Shown in pieces: positions 8,342 through 15,741 of a stretch of 37,196 nt of DNA. Source of the stretch: DATFBY01 sp035253585 (GTDB taxonomy: Bacteria > Gemmatimonadota > Gemmatimonadetes > Gemmatimonadales > Gemmatimonadaceae); assembly GCA_035253585.1 (NCBI GenBank), contig DATFBY010000131.1, positions 1 through 37,196 of the forward strand. Reading direction: 5' to 3'. The notes beneath the pieces are model-generated. The model ran no database searches and had not been told where the DNA came from. It saw only the letters and a list, made by a program, of their open reading frames with translations. The stretch's first letter is position 1; every line of letters starts with the position of its first letter. The position numbers were made by a program, and so were the translations under genes.

Positions 8342-9589
8342 TCAGTTCTCGAAGCGCTTGACGGCGAGCGATACGTTGTGGCCGCCGAATCCGAAGCTGT
8401 TGGAAAGAGCCGCGGTGACGTCGCGCTCCACCATCGTGTTCGGCGTGTAATCCAGATCGCACTCCGGATCAGGCTCCTGGTAGTTGATCGTCGGAGGGAT
8501 TCTCCCTTCGCCCACGACGAGCGTGCACACGACGAACTCGGCCGCTCCGGCCGCACCGAGCATGTGCCCCGTGCTCGACTTCGTAGAGGAGACGTTGAGA
8601 CTTTCGGCGGCGTCGCCGAACACCGCTTTGATCGCTTTGGTCTCGTTGACGTCGTTCGCCGGCGTCGAGGTGCCGTGCGCATTCACGTATTGCACCTTGT
8701 CGGGCGACAAACCCGCGTCCTCGATCGCACGACGCATCGCCCGTTGCGCGCCCTCGCCCTCCGGCGCCGGTGCCGTCAAGTGATAGGCATCGGCGGTCAT
8801 GCCATAGCCGGCGACCTCGGCGTAGATGCGAGCGCCCCTTTTTCGTGCATGATCCAGCTCTTCCAGAATTACGACCCCGGAGCCCTCACCCATCACGAAG
8901 CCGTCGCGAGTCGCGTCGAAGGGGCGCGATGCAGTCTCCGGCGAGTCGTTGCGCTCCGATAGCGCGCGCATGTTGGCGAAGCCGCCGATCGCCATTGGCG
9001 TCACCGTGGCTTCCGCGCCGCCAGTGATCATGATGTCCGCATCGCCGTATTGAATCGCGCGGAAGGCATCGCCGATGGCGTGCGCGCTGGTGGCGCACGC
9101 GGACACGGTCGCGTAGTTCGGGCCCTTGGCATTGAATCGCATCGAGACCATGCCAGCCGCGATGTCGGCAATGAACATCGGAATGAAGAACGGCGAGATC
9201 TTCGACGGACCACGCTCGCGATAAACGTCGTGCTGCTCCTCGAAGCTCTTGAGTCCGCCGATGCCACTGCCGATGATCACTCCCGTGCGGTCGGGATCGT
9301 AGCCGGAACCGTTGTTGAATCCGGCATCCTGCATGGCCTGCACGGCGCTGGCGATCGCGTACTGCGTGTACAGGTCCGATCGCTTGGCCTCCTTACGATC
9401 CATGTAGGCCGCTGGATCGAAGCCTTTCACCTCGGCCGCGAAGCGTACCGGGAATTGCGAGGCGTCGAACTTGGTGATTGTCGCCGAGCCGGACTTCCCT
9501 TCCAGGAGCGCGCGCCAGGTCGTCGCCACGTCGTTCCCGACGGGCGTCACCACTCCGAGCCCGGTGACGACGACCCTGCGCTTGCTCAC
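8342..9589 (-). CDS. fabF: beta-ketoacyl-ACP synthase II
   Basis: FabF elongates acyl-ACP by condensation with malonyl-ACP. It is 415 residues. GTG 9589 overlaps the acpP stop (GTGA) and gives the normal N-terminus (MSKRRVVVTGLGVVTPVG). The thiolase-fold catalytic triad is complete: C165 (VSACATSAHA), H305 (VNAHGTSTP) and H342 (STGHMLGAAG), with K337 preceding. The C-terminus NSFGFGGHNVSLAVKR is typical. As the last gene of the yceD-to-fabF cluster it is followed after 2 bases by mqnE, so lipid and quinone genes are likely one transcript. Confidence 0.96.
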   Translation of the reverse strand: MSKRRVVVTGLGVVTPVGNDVATTWRALLEGKSGSATITKFDASQFPVRFAAEVKGFDPAAYMDRKEAKRSDLYTQYAIASAVQAMQDAGFNNGSGYDPDRTGVIIGSGIGGLKSFEEQHDVYRERGPSKISPFFIPMFIADIAAGMVSMRFNAKGPNYATVSACATSAHAIGDAFRAIQYGDADIMITGGAEATVTPMAIGGFANMRALSERNDSPETASRPFDATRDGFVMGEGSGVVILEELDHARKRGARIYAEVAGYGMTADAYHLTAPAPEGEGAQRAMRRAIEDAGLSPDKVQYVNAHGTSTPANDVNETKAIKAVFGDAAESLNVSSTKSSTGHMLGAAGAAEFVVCTLVVGEGRIPPTINYQEPDPECDLDYTPNTMVERDVTAALSNSFGFGGHNVSLAVKRFEN

Positions 9590-9825
9590 GCCGCGCTCTT
9601 CTGCTTGAGGTAGTTCAGTGCGTCACCCACGGTGCGCAGCTTCTCGGCATCCTCATCCGGAATGTCGATGTTGAACTCCTTCTCGAACTCCATGACCAAC
9701 TCGACCGTATCGAGGCTGTCGGCACCGAGGTCCTCCATGAAGCTCGCGTCGTCGGTGAGCTTCTCACGCTCGACGCCCAGCTCACGGGCAATGATTTCCT
9801 TTACCTTCTCCTCGAGATCAGCCAT
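9586..9825 (-). CDS. acpP: acyl carrier protein
   Basis: This small acidic carrier of growing acyl chains has 79 residues. S37 in GADSLDTVELVM is the 4'-phosphopantetheine attachment site. The length, acidity and helical pattern (FEKEFNIDIPDEDAEKL) are all standard. ATG 9825 has a good ribosome-binding sequence, GAGGG, 8 bases upstream. Unlike most genes here, it is set apart from its upstream neighbour by 65 bases that contain a small stem-loop (9859-9874), possibly to give it its own translation or transcript level. ACP is usually needed in great excess over the Fab enzymes. The stop overlaps the fabF start. Confidence 0.97.
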   Translation of the reverse strand: MADLEEKVKEIIARELGVEREKLTDDASFMEDLGADSLDTVELVMEFEKEFNIDIPDEDAEKLRTVGDALNYLKQKSAA

Positions 9826-9858
9826 GGATTCGTCCCTCTAATGGTGAAAGAGTGTTAC

Positions 9859-9874
9859 CGGCGCCTGAGCGCCG
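9859..9874 (-). other. small stem-loop between fabG and acpP
   Basis: A 6-base stem (CGGCGC/GCGCCG) with a 4-base CTGA loop lies in the 65-base gap between fabG and acpP. On the minus strand it is followed by GTAACACTCTTT, a weak T-containing tail. It could be a partial terminator, or a processing or stability element that separates acpP expression from the genes upstream. The sequence does not decide which. Confidence 0.35.
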
Positions 9875-9890
9875 CCCCGCTATGAGAAAG

Positions 9891-10628
9891 CTACATCACC
9901 ATGCCGCCGTCCACCACGAACACTTGACCCGTGATGTACGCGGCATGCTCGGAGGCTAAGAAAGCGACCAGTGACGCGACGTCGCTCGGTGTCCCCAGAC
10001 GCTCGAGCGGTATCTGCGCAGTCAGCGTCTGGCGCGCCTCCGTCGGAAGATTCGCCGTCATGTCGGTCTCGATGAAGCCCGGCGCAATTGCGTTGGTAAG
10101 GATGTTTCTCGACGCCAGCTCCTTCGCGACCGATTTCGTGAGTCCGATCAGGCCCGCCTTGCTTGCAGCGTAATTGGCTTGACCCTTGTTCCCGATGATG
10201 CCGACGACGCTGGTGATGTTGATGATCCGCCCCCACCGCCGCTTCATCATCCCTCGCGCCGCGGCGCGAATCGTGGCGAACGCGCCACGCAGATTAGCGT
10301 CGATGACCGCGTTCCAATCGTCGTCCTTGAGCCGCACGAGAATGTTGTCGCGCGTCAGACCGGCGTTGTTGACGAGAATGTCGACGGAGCCGAGCGAGCC
10401 CTCGACGCTCTCGACCAACTTCTGCGCATCGGCAGGTGTGGCGAGATCGGCTCCGAAGCCGCGAGCCGCGTCGCCAAGCTCGCCGGCGATCTCGCCAGCA
10501 CGGCCTGCGTCGCGACCGACGACGGCGACCTTCGCTCCACACGCGATGAGGGTCCGTGCGATTTCGCGCCCAATGCCGCGAGTGCTGCCGGTGACGAGCG
10601 CATTGCGTCCGCTCAAGTCGATTTGCAT
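9891..10628 (-). CDS. fabG: 3-oxoacyl-ACP reductase
   Basis: FabG performs the NADPH-dependent reduction of beta-ketoacyl-ACP. It is 245 residues from ATG 10628, which shares its A with the fabD stop (TGATG). A TTG one codon upstream is less likely. The Rossmann glycine motif is TGSTRGIG (13-20). NNAG occurs at about 87-90, and the catalytic residues are S140 (ITSVVG), Y153 and K157 (YAASK). The protein ends with a typical QVFVVDGGMVM tail. The length and sequence match FabG rather than a general short-chain dehydrogenase, and placement between fabD and acpP confirms it. Leu TTA at 9957-9959 is one of the few TTA codons here outside the GTTAGGC heptamer. Confidence 0.95.
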   Translation of the reverse strand: MQIDLSGRNALVTGSTRGIGREIARTLIACGAKVAVVGRDAGRAGEIAGELGDAARGFGADLATPADAQKLVESVEGSLGSVDILVNNAGLTRDNILVRLKDDDWNAVIDANLRGAFATIRAAARGMMKRRWGRIINITSVVGIIGNKGQANYAASKAGLIGLTKSVAKELASRNILTNAIAPGFIETDMTANLPTEARQTLTAQIPLERLGTPSDVASLVAFLASEHAAYITGQVFVVDGGMVM

Positions 10629-11566
10629 CAATCGAGCATCCTCAGGAGCTGCTCGACATCAGCCGCGGTTCCGCACGCAGCCGTCTTCGTCTCGGGCGCG
10701 ATCTTCTTGACGAGACCGCGCAGCACTTCTCCGGGCCCCATTTCAACCCACAGCGCATCGCGGTGCGCAGCCGCCATCGCGCGAACCTGCGCCGCCCAGC
10801 GTACGGGTGATGTGAGCTGGCGAACGAGCTGAGTTTTCGCGGTCTTGGCGTTCGACACCGGCTCCGCCGATACGTTGGACCACACGTCGAACTCAGGATC
10901 GTGCATCACCGTGGCGTCGAGCTCGTCACGCAAACCCGCGGCGGCGACTTCCATCAGCGGGGAGTGAAAAGCGCCGCTCACTTTGAGAGGCACCACTCGC
11001 TTGGCACCCGCCTCTTTCGCCAGGGCCGACGCGCGCTCGACCGCGGCGACGTCGCCCGAGATCACGATCTGCATCGGGTCGTTGTAATTCGCCGGAACGA
11101 CGACGCTGCCATTCGTGGACGCGCGTCGACAGACGTCTTCGAGCGCTGGCTCCGCCAGCCCGAGCACGGCGGCCATGGTGCCGGGACGGTCGTCGCCACT
11201 TCGCTTCATGAGCTCACCGCGTGTACGTACAACGCGTAACGCCGCCGGCACCTCGAAGGTGCCCGACGCATGGTAAGCAGTGAACTCGCCTAACGAGTGC
11301 CCGGCGGCGGCGACGACCCGCGTCTGAAGGCGCTGACGGACGACCGCCCACACGGCGGCACCGTGCGCGAGGAGCGCCGGCTGCGCGTTCTCGGTCGATG
11401 TGAGCGTCTCCTGCGGTCCCTCGAAGCAGAGGCGGCTGAGTGGAAAGCCGAGTGTGGCATCGGCCTGCTCGAACACCGTCTCAGCCTCGCGGAAGGCCTT
11501 CGCCAGGTCGCTCGCCATCCCGACCTTTTGGGAGCCTTGCCCGGGAAAGATCAGGACCAGATCCAT
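10628..11566 (-). CDS. fabD: malonyl-CoA:ACP transacylase
   Basis: FabD moves malonyl from CoA to ACP, feeding FabH and FabF. It is 312 residues from ATG 11566, one base after the fabH stop. Motifs are FPGQGSQ (7-13), nucleophile S91 in GHSLGE (89-94), R116 for malonate carboxylate binding, and H201 in GAFHSPLM. Spacing is the same as in the well-studied enzymes. The Leu-Gly of GHSLGE is encoded by TTA-GGC, an instance of the heptamer described under findings. The end overlaps fabG. Confidence 0.95.
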   Translation of the reverse strand: MDLVLIFPGQGSQKVGMASDLAKAFREAETVFEQADATLGFPLSRLCFEGPQETLTSTENAQPALLAHGAAVWAVVRQRLQTRVVAAAGHSLGEFTAYHASGTFEVPAALRVVRTRGELMKRSGDDRPGTMAAVLGLAEPALEDVCRRASTNGSVVVPANYNDPMQIVISGDVAAVERASALAKEAGAKRVVPLKVSGAFHSPLMEVAAAGLRDELDATVMHDPEFDVWSNVSAEPVSNAKTAKTQLVRQLTSPVRWAAQVRAMAAAHRDALWVEMGPGEVLRGLVKKIAPETKTAACGTAADVEQLLRMLD

Positions 11567-11567
11567 G

Positions 11568-12557
11568 CTAGAAGCGCACGATCATCGACGCCCAGGTGAA
11601 GCCCGCGCCGAACGCCACCATGAGGACCGTCGTCCCATCCGTCAGGCGCCCCTGCTCGTGCAGCTCGTCCAGCGCGATCGGAATGGAGGCGGACGACGTG
11701 TTGCCGTAGCGATCGACGTTGACGTACACCTTGTCCATCGACACTCCGGCATGTTTCGCCGTCGCTTCGATGATCCGGATGTTCGCCTGGTGCGGGATGA
11801 GGATGTCGATGTCCTTGCCCGTGAGCTTTGCGCCGTCCAGCGCACGATCGGCCGCTTCGGACATGGAGCGCACGGCGTGCTTGAACACTTCGCGCCCAGC
11901 CATCTTCACCAGATGCGAGCGATCCATCAGCACTGCCTCGGTCATCGGGACCGTCGCGCCACCGTGCGGACGATACAACAGCTCGGCCAGCGTTCCGTCA
12001 CTCCGCATGAACGAGGAGAGAATTCCCTTCCCATGCTTCGAGCGACGAAGTACGGTCGCGCCCGCGCCATCGCCGAAGAGCACGCAGGTTGCACGATCTT
12101 TCCAGTCGACGATGGCGCTCATCTTCTCGGCGCCGATTACCAGCGCCGTGTCGGCATTCCCCGACATCATGAGCCCTTCGGCAACGGTCAGCCCATAGAG
12201 CCATCCCGAGCACGCCGCCGACAGATCGAATGCCGCGGCTCGCGTCGCGCCTAACTCGGCCTGTACGTCGACCGCGGTGGCCGGCAGCAGCCGGTCTGGA
12301 GTAGCCGTGCTCAGCACCAGCACATCGATCTCCCCCGCCGTCACGCCCGCCCGCTGCATTGCAATGCGGGAGGCATCGGCCGCCATGCTGCACGTCGTCT
12401 CGCCGTTCTGGGCGATGCGGCGCTCGCGGATGCCGGTACGCTCGACGATCCACTCGTCCGAGGTCTCGAGACCCATCTTCGCGAAATCGGCATTGCGCAG
12501 CACTTTGTCGGGAAGGCCGCGCCCGGTGGACGCGAGCATGGCGATTGGTCTTTTCAC
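11568..12557 (-). CDS. fabH: beta-ketoacyl-ACP synthase III
   Basis: FabH starts fatty-acid synthesis by condensing acyl-CoA with malonyl-ACP. It is 329 residues. GTG 12557 overlaps the plsX stop (GTGA). The Cys-His-Asn triad is C116 (SAACSGW), H256 (PHQANIRI) and N286 (RYGNTSSAS). The N-terminal block TSDEWIVERTGIRERR (about 32-47) is diagnostic of FabH. It lies in the canonical position between plsX and fabD. The sequence shows nothing that would tell straight-chain from branched primer preference. Confidence 0.95.
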   Translation of the reverse strand: MKRPIAMLASTGRGLPDKVLRNADFAKMGLETSDEWIVERTGIRERRIAQNGETTCSMAADASRIAMQRAGVTAGEIDVLVLSTATPDRLLPATAVDVQAELGATRAAAFDLSAACSGWLYGLTVAEGLMMSGNADTALVIGAEKMSAIVDWKDRATCVLFGDGAGATVLRRSKHGKGILSSFMRSDGTLAELLYRPHGGATVPMTEAVLMDRSHLVKMAGREVFKHAVRSMSEAADRALDGAKLTGKDIDILIPHQANIRIIEATAKHAGVSMDKVYVNVDRYGNTSSASIPIALDELHEQGRLTDGTTVLMVAFGAGFTWASMIVRF

Positions 12558-13576
12558 GACGTCTCCTCCGGAATCGACTCGGCGATACGGCGGCCGATGT
12601 GCTCGTTCATCCCCGATTCCACCGCCCGCCTCGCCACACCGATGGCGTTCTTGATCGCCCGCGGCGACGACTTCCCGTGCGAGATGATGCTGATGCCTTT
12701 CACGCCTAACAACGGCGCGCCGCCGTAGTCCGAGTAATCGAACCCCTGGAGCGCGCGCGTGATCTGCCCCTGCTCGATGCCGGCGCGCCGCATGAGCTCG
12801 AGGATCAACCGTGGCACCGACTCGTAAAACTTGAGGAGCACGTTACCCACGAAGCCGTCGCAGACGACGACGTCGACGGTGCCGAGGTGGCTGGCGCCGG
12901 CGAGTACATCACGTCCTTCGACGTTCCCGACGAAGTGAAGGTCGGTCTCCTTGAGCAGCTTGTGCGCCTTGAGCACGGCTTGATTCCCCTTCTCCGCCTC
13001 CTCACCGATGCTGAGCAGCCCCACCCCCGGCCGCTCGCGCCCGAGGATGTCTTCGGCGTACACCGAACCGAGTCGCGCGAATTGCACCAGCTCTTCCGCC
13101 GAGCAGTCGACGTTGGCGCCGGCATCGAGGACGATCACCGGATTGATCGCCGTGGGGAAAATCGTACCGATCGCGGGTCGCGTGAGCCCGCCGTGCAGAC
13201 GAAGCACAACGGTCGACGCGGCCATCTGCGCGCCCGTGTTTCCCGCGGAGACGAACGCGTCGGAGTCGCCGGTGGCCTGCAGCTTGAGCCCGATCACCAT
13301 CGAGCTATTGGGTTTCCCGCGGATCGCCGTGATCGGCTTCTCGTTCATCTCGATCACGTCGGGCGCGTCGACGATCGTCAGGCGATCGCGGCCGGCACGG
13401 AGATGCGCGAGCTCGCCGTCGAGCAACGAGACGAGCTCTTCCTCGATCACACTGCTTCGGCCAACGAGCTGAACGGAGTGCGAGGAATCGAGCTCGGCGA
13501 GCGCGAGTAGCGCTCCGGCGATCGGAGCCTTGGGAGCGTGGTCGCCGCCCATGGCGTCCAACGCGATGCGCGCCAA
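12554..13576 (-). CDS. plsX: phosphate acyltransferase PlsX
   Basis: PlsX converts acyl-ACP to acyl-phosphate, which PlsY uses to start phospholipid synthesis. It is 340 residues. The only sensible start is TTG 13576 (read as M, then ARIALDAMGGDHAP), one base after the rpmF stop. The family block ALDAMGGDHAP is at the N-terminus. Further blocks are VSAGNTGAQMA (about 110-120), ALIG-type contexts, VCDGFVGN (about 237-244) and GAPLLGVKG near the C-terminus, all typical of PlsX. The rare TTG start with no spacing from rpmF suggests modest, coupled translation. The Leu-Gly of PLLGVKG is another TTA-GGC. Confidence 0.94.
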   Translation of the reverse strand: MARIALDAMGGDHAPKAPIAGALLALAELDSSHSVQLVGRSSVIEEELVSLLDGELAHLRAGRDRLTIVDAPDVIEMNEKPITAIRGKPNSSMVIGLKLQATGDSDAFVSAGNTGAQMAASTVVLRLHGGLTRPAIGTIFPTAINPVIVLDAGANVDCSAEELVQFARLGSVYAEDILGRERPGVGLLSIGEEAEKGNQAVLKAHKLLKETDLHFVGNVEGRDVLAGASHLGTVDVVVCDGFVGNVLLKFYESVPRLILELMRRAGIEQGQITRALQGFDYSDYGGAPLLGVKGISIISHGKSSPRAIKNAIGVARRAVESGMNEHIGRRIAESIPEETS

Positions 13577-13577
13577 G

Positions 13578-13760
13578 CTACGCTTCTCGGGCTGCTACTC
13601 GCTGCGTTCCGGCGTAGTACCCGCACTCGGGGCACACCCGGTGGGGGCGCTTCATGCTCTGACAGCGCGGGCAGGCCTGGAGCACGATGGCGGGCGCTTT
13701 CTTGTGCGTATTGCGGGCGCGCTTCTTCCGCTTAGAGGTACGTCTTTTCGGGACAGCCAT
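13578..13760 (-). CDS. rpmF: 50S ribosomal protein L32
   Basis: This small basic ribosomal protein has 60 residues. The start MAVPKRRTSKRKKRARNTHK is typical. A zinc ribbon is formed by C30-x2-C33 and C43-x2-C46 (CPRC ... CPEC), so this is the zinc-binding form of L32 rather than the cysteine-free one. It lies between yceD and plsX, the order conserved across many bacteria and linking ribosome production to lipid synthesis. ATG is at 13760, 44 bases after the yceD stop. Confidence 0.96.
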   Translation of the reverse strand: MAVPKRRTSKRKKRARNTHKKAPAIVLQACPRCQSMKRPHRVCPECGYYAGTQRVAAREA

Positions 13761-13804
13761 GGTATCAGGAGATCACTAGATCGGTCGAGGAAACTGTCGG
13801 ATCG

Positions 13805-14314
13805 CTACTCGGCGTCTCGGCGTACGGCGCGCAGCGCTTCCCAGCGGCCATCGGTGGCCGGCGGACACTCACATGGGCCAGCGTTGAGATCGGCGCCGCA
13901 GCGGGCGCACAGTCCCTTGCACTCTTCGCGGCAGAGCGCGAACGCTGGTACGGACAACAGCCATTGCTCGCGAATCGCTGGACGAAGGTCGACTACCGCC
14001 GCACGCGGCGGCAGGCGAAAGACGTCCGGATCTTCGGCCTCGTCGGAATCCGACTCGGCGAAAATCAGATGGACGTCCTCCGCAACATCCGCTCGGACGT
14101 CCACCAGACACCTGCGGCAGGAGACCTGGGTCGCACCTTCTATTCGCCCCTGCCAGTAAAACCGACCGGTGCCAGCCTTTGACAGCCGCCCGGTGGCATG
14201 CAGCGGTTCGCTCGGCAATGGATCGCCGGCCTGCCAGATACTGTCGTCGGCGGCGAGCCACCCCTCGACCCGGGCTGCCTGTTGCTCCAGGTCGCGAACG
14301 TTGTAGGACAGCAT
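13805..14314 (-). CDS. yceD: YceD/DUF177 family protein (23S rRNA accumulation)
   Basis: This 169-residue protein belongs to the DUF177/YceD family, whose members are needed for normal 23S rRNA accumulation in some bacteria and plastids. Residues 64-70 hold the conserved VSCRRCL. An acidic stretch follows (ESDSDEAEDPD, about 87-97), then the C-terminal cysteine-rich block (C128, C132, C136, C139, C148, C150; CKGLCARCGADLN), probably metal-binding. Position directly upstream of rpmF is the family's hallmark and supports the call. ATG 14314 lies only a few bases from a candidate promoter (14323-14352), so the message may be nearly leaderless. Confidence 0.88.
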   Translation of the reverse strand: MLSYNVRDLEQQAARVEGWLAADDSIWQAGDPLPSEPLHATGRLSKAGTGRFYWQGRIEGATQVSCRRCLVDVRADVAEDVHLIFAESDSDEAEDPDVFRLPPRAAVVDLRPAIREQWLLSVPAFALCREECKGLCARCGADLNAGPCECPPATDGRWEALRAVRRDAE

Positions 14315-14322
14315 AACCTCTA

Positions 14323-14352
14323 AATCTACGCTACCCGTGCCCCTCTATCAAG
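14323..14352 (-). promoter_or_regulatory. candidate sigma-70-type promoter for the yceD-fab-mqn cluster
   Basis: On the minus strand TTGATA (14352-14347) and TAGATT (14328-14323) are separated by 18 bases, in the 75-base gap between ndk and yceD. TTGATA matches the -35 consensus at 5 of 6 positions and TAGATT the -10 at 4 of 6. It would place the transcription start within a few bases of the yceD ATG. The match is visual only and the -10 is imperfect. Confidence 0.4.
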
Positions 14353-14389
14353 TCGGCCTGGCACCGTGAGTTAGCCCCATCCGGCCAGC

Positions 14390-14818
14390 TCAGTGAGCGG
14401 CCAGCAGCTCGGACTCGGCGAAGAAGAAAGCGATCTCTCGCTCGGCGTTGGCATCAGAGTCCGAGGCGTGGATCGCGTTCCGCTCCTTCGACTCGGCGTA
14501 CAGCTTCCGCACCGTACCGGCCTCCGCTTCTGTCGGATCGGTGGCGCCGATTGTCTTCCGCAACGCGGCCACGGCGTCATCGCGCTCGAGAACCATCGGC
14601 ATGCAGGGACCGGACGTCATGAAGGTGACGAGTGGCTTGAAAAACGGCCGCTCGGCATGCACGGCGTAAAACTCCCCTGCCTGCTCCTCGGTCAGGTGCA
14701 TGACGCGCGACGCGCGGACCTTGAAGCCTGCGCCTTCGAGATGCGCTACGATTTTTCCGGTTTTTCCAGATGCGAACGCGTCGGGTTTGATGATCGCCAG
14801 TGTGCGCTTGCCAAGCAT
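14390..14818 (-). CDS. ndk: nucleoside diphosphate kinase
   Basis: Ndk exchanges terminal phosphates among nucleoside di- and triphosphates through a phosphohistidine. It is 142 residues. The start is TLAIIKPDAF (about 6-15) and the active-site histidine is H117 in NAIHASDSDANAEREIAFFF. The residue after His is Ala118, where most family members have Gly (HGSDS). The fold should tolerate this, but it is unusual. ATG 14818 is 5 bases after the stop of the CBS-domain gene. It follows sucC/sucD in the same run. Succinyl-CoA synthetase makes ATP or GTP, which Ndk equilibrates, so the pairing is functional. Confidence 0.95.
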   Translation of the reverse strand: MLGKRTLAIIKPDAFASGKTGKIVAHLEGAGFKVRASRVMHLTEEQAGEFYAVHAERPFFKPLVTFMTSGPCMPMVLERDDAVAALRKTIGATDPTEAEAGTVRKLYAESKERNAIHASDSDANAEREIAFFFAESELLAAH

Positions 14819-14823
14819 GAGTA

Positions 14824-15741
14824 TCAGGATCCGATGAGTTTGCGGACGATGTCACCACGCGTGAGGAAGCCGACCAGCTTGCCTTCGCTGACGACGGGTA
14901 CGTGAGCCACGTCCTTGTTGGTCATGAGTGAAGCGACTTCGGCCAGCGGCTGCTCCGGCGCGACTGCCAACACCTGCCGTGTCATGACGTCGCGCACCGC
15001 GCGCCGTGCTTCGACACCTGGCACACCCTGCGGCGGCGTCCGTCGCGAGTGCGCGCCAGGCAGGAGTGAGTTGCTCAGCATGTGACGCATGAGCTCCTTG
15101 TCGCTCAGCAAGCCGACGAGGAGCCCCGTCGCGTCGACGACCGGAAGGGCGCCGATCCCGGAGCGGACCATGTCGCGCGCCGCCTCTCGAAGGGGCGCAT
15201 CGGGTCGCGTGGTGCGCGGCCGCTCGTTCATGATGTCGCGCACAGTGATCTCTTCAGGGAGTTGGTCCTGCAGCTCGGGAAGTGCGAGCACCGCGGACGC
15301 GCTACTCGCTTCGAGGATCGCGTCGACTGTCTTAGGCCGGGTGAGCAGACGGACAAACGCGCCGAGCACCTGGATGTAGCTCGCCGCCAGTCGCGGCGGC
15401 GAGACGATGAGCAACAGAATGCGCGCGCGCTGTGGGTCGGCGTCCCTCACTTGGCGCTCGAGCGGCTCGGACGCGACGCCAAGCGCCGCGGCGAGCTCCG
15501 ACACTGCATCACTGCGGTAGTGCATGACGAATGCACGATCGCCGAGTGCGACCAGGTCTTCGCCGCGTCCTTCCTCGATGCGCGCGCGAAGCTTGTTCAG
15601 GTCCTCGATGACCCCTTCGCTCGCCATCCGATCGAGCAACGGTCGGACCGCGGAGTGCAGTGAATCGGCGCCATCGTCCACGCGCAGCACGTTGAGCGGG
15701 ATGACGACGCGATCCTCACTGAGGAGATCGGCGAGTCTCAC
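14824..15741 (-). CDS. PTS IIA-like domain fused to tandem CBS domains
   Basis: This 305-residue cytosolic protein is probably regulatory. Residues 1-150 resemble a PTS EIIA type-2 (PtsN/FruA-like) domain. H74 in DRAFVMHYRS falls where PtsN carries its phosphorylated His73, and ILLLIVSPPRLAASYIQVLGAFVRLL matches the domain's later half. Residues 166-222 and 248-304 are two CBS motifs (VRDIMNERPRTTRPDAPLREA ending VGLLSDKEL; VRDVMTRQVLAVAPEQPLAEV ending VGFLTRGDI), which usually bind adenine nucleotides. GTG 15741 overlaps the sucD stop (GTGA), and ndk follows after 5 bases. Co-translation with an ATP-making enzyme and Ndk suggests an energy-charge sensor, but no target is shown. No EI or HPr gene is in the window. 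Confidence 0.8.
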   Translation of the reverse strand: MRLADLLSEDRVVIPLNVLRVDDGADSLHSAVRPLLDRMASEGVIEDLNKLRARIEEGRGEDLVALGDRAFVMHYRSDAVSELAAALGVASEPLERQVRDADPQRARILLLIVSPPRLAASYIQVLGAFVRLLTRPKTVDAILEASSASAVLALPELQDQLPEEITVRDIMNERPRTTRPDAPLREAARDMVRSGIGALPVVDATGLLVGLLSDKELMRHMLSNSLLPGAHSRRTPPQGVPGVEARRAVRDVMTRQVLAVAPEQPLAEVASLMTNKDVAHVPVVSEGKLVGFLTRGDIVRKLIGS

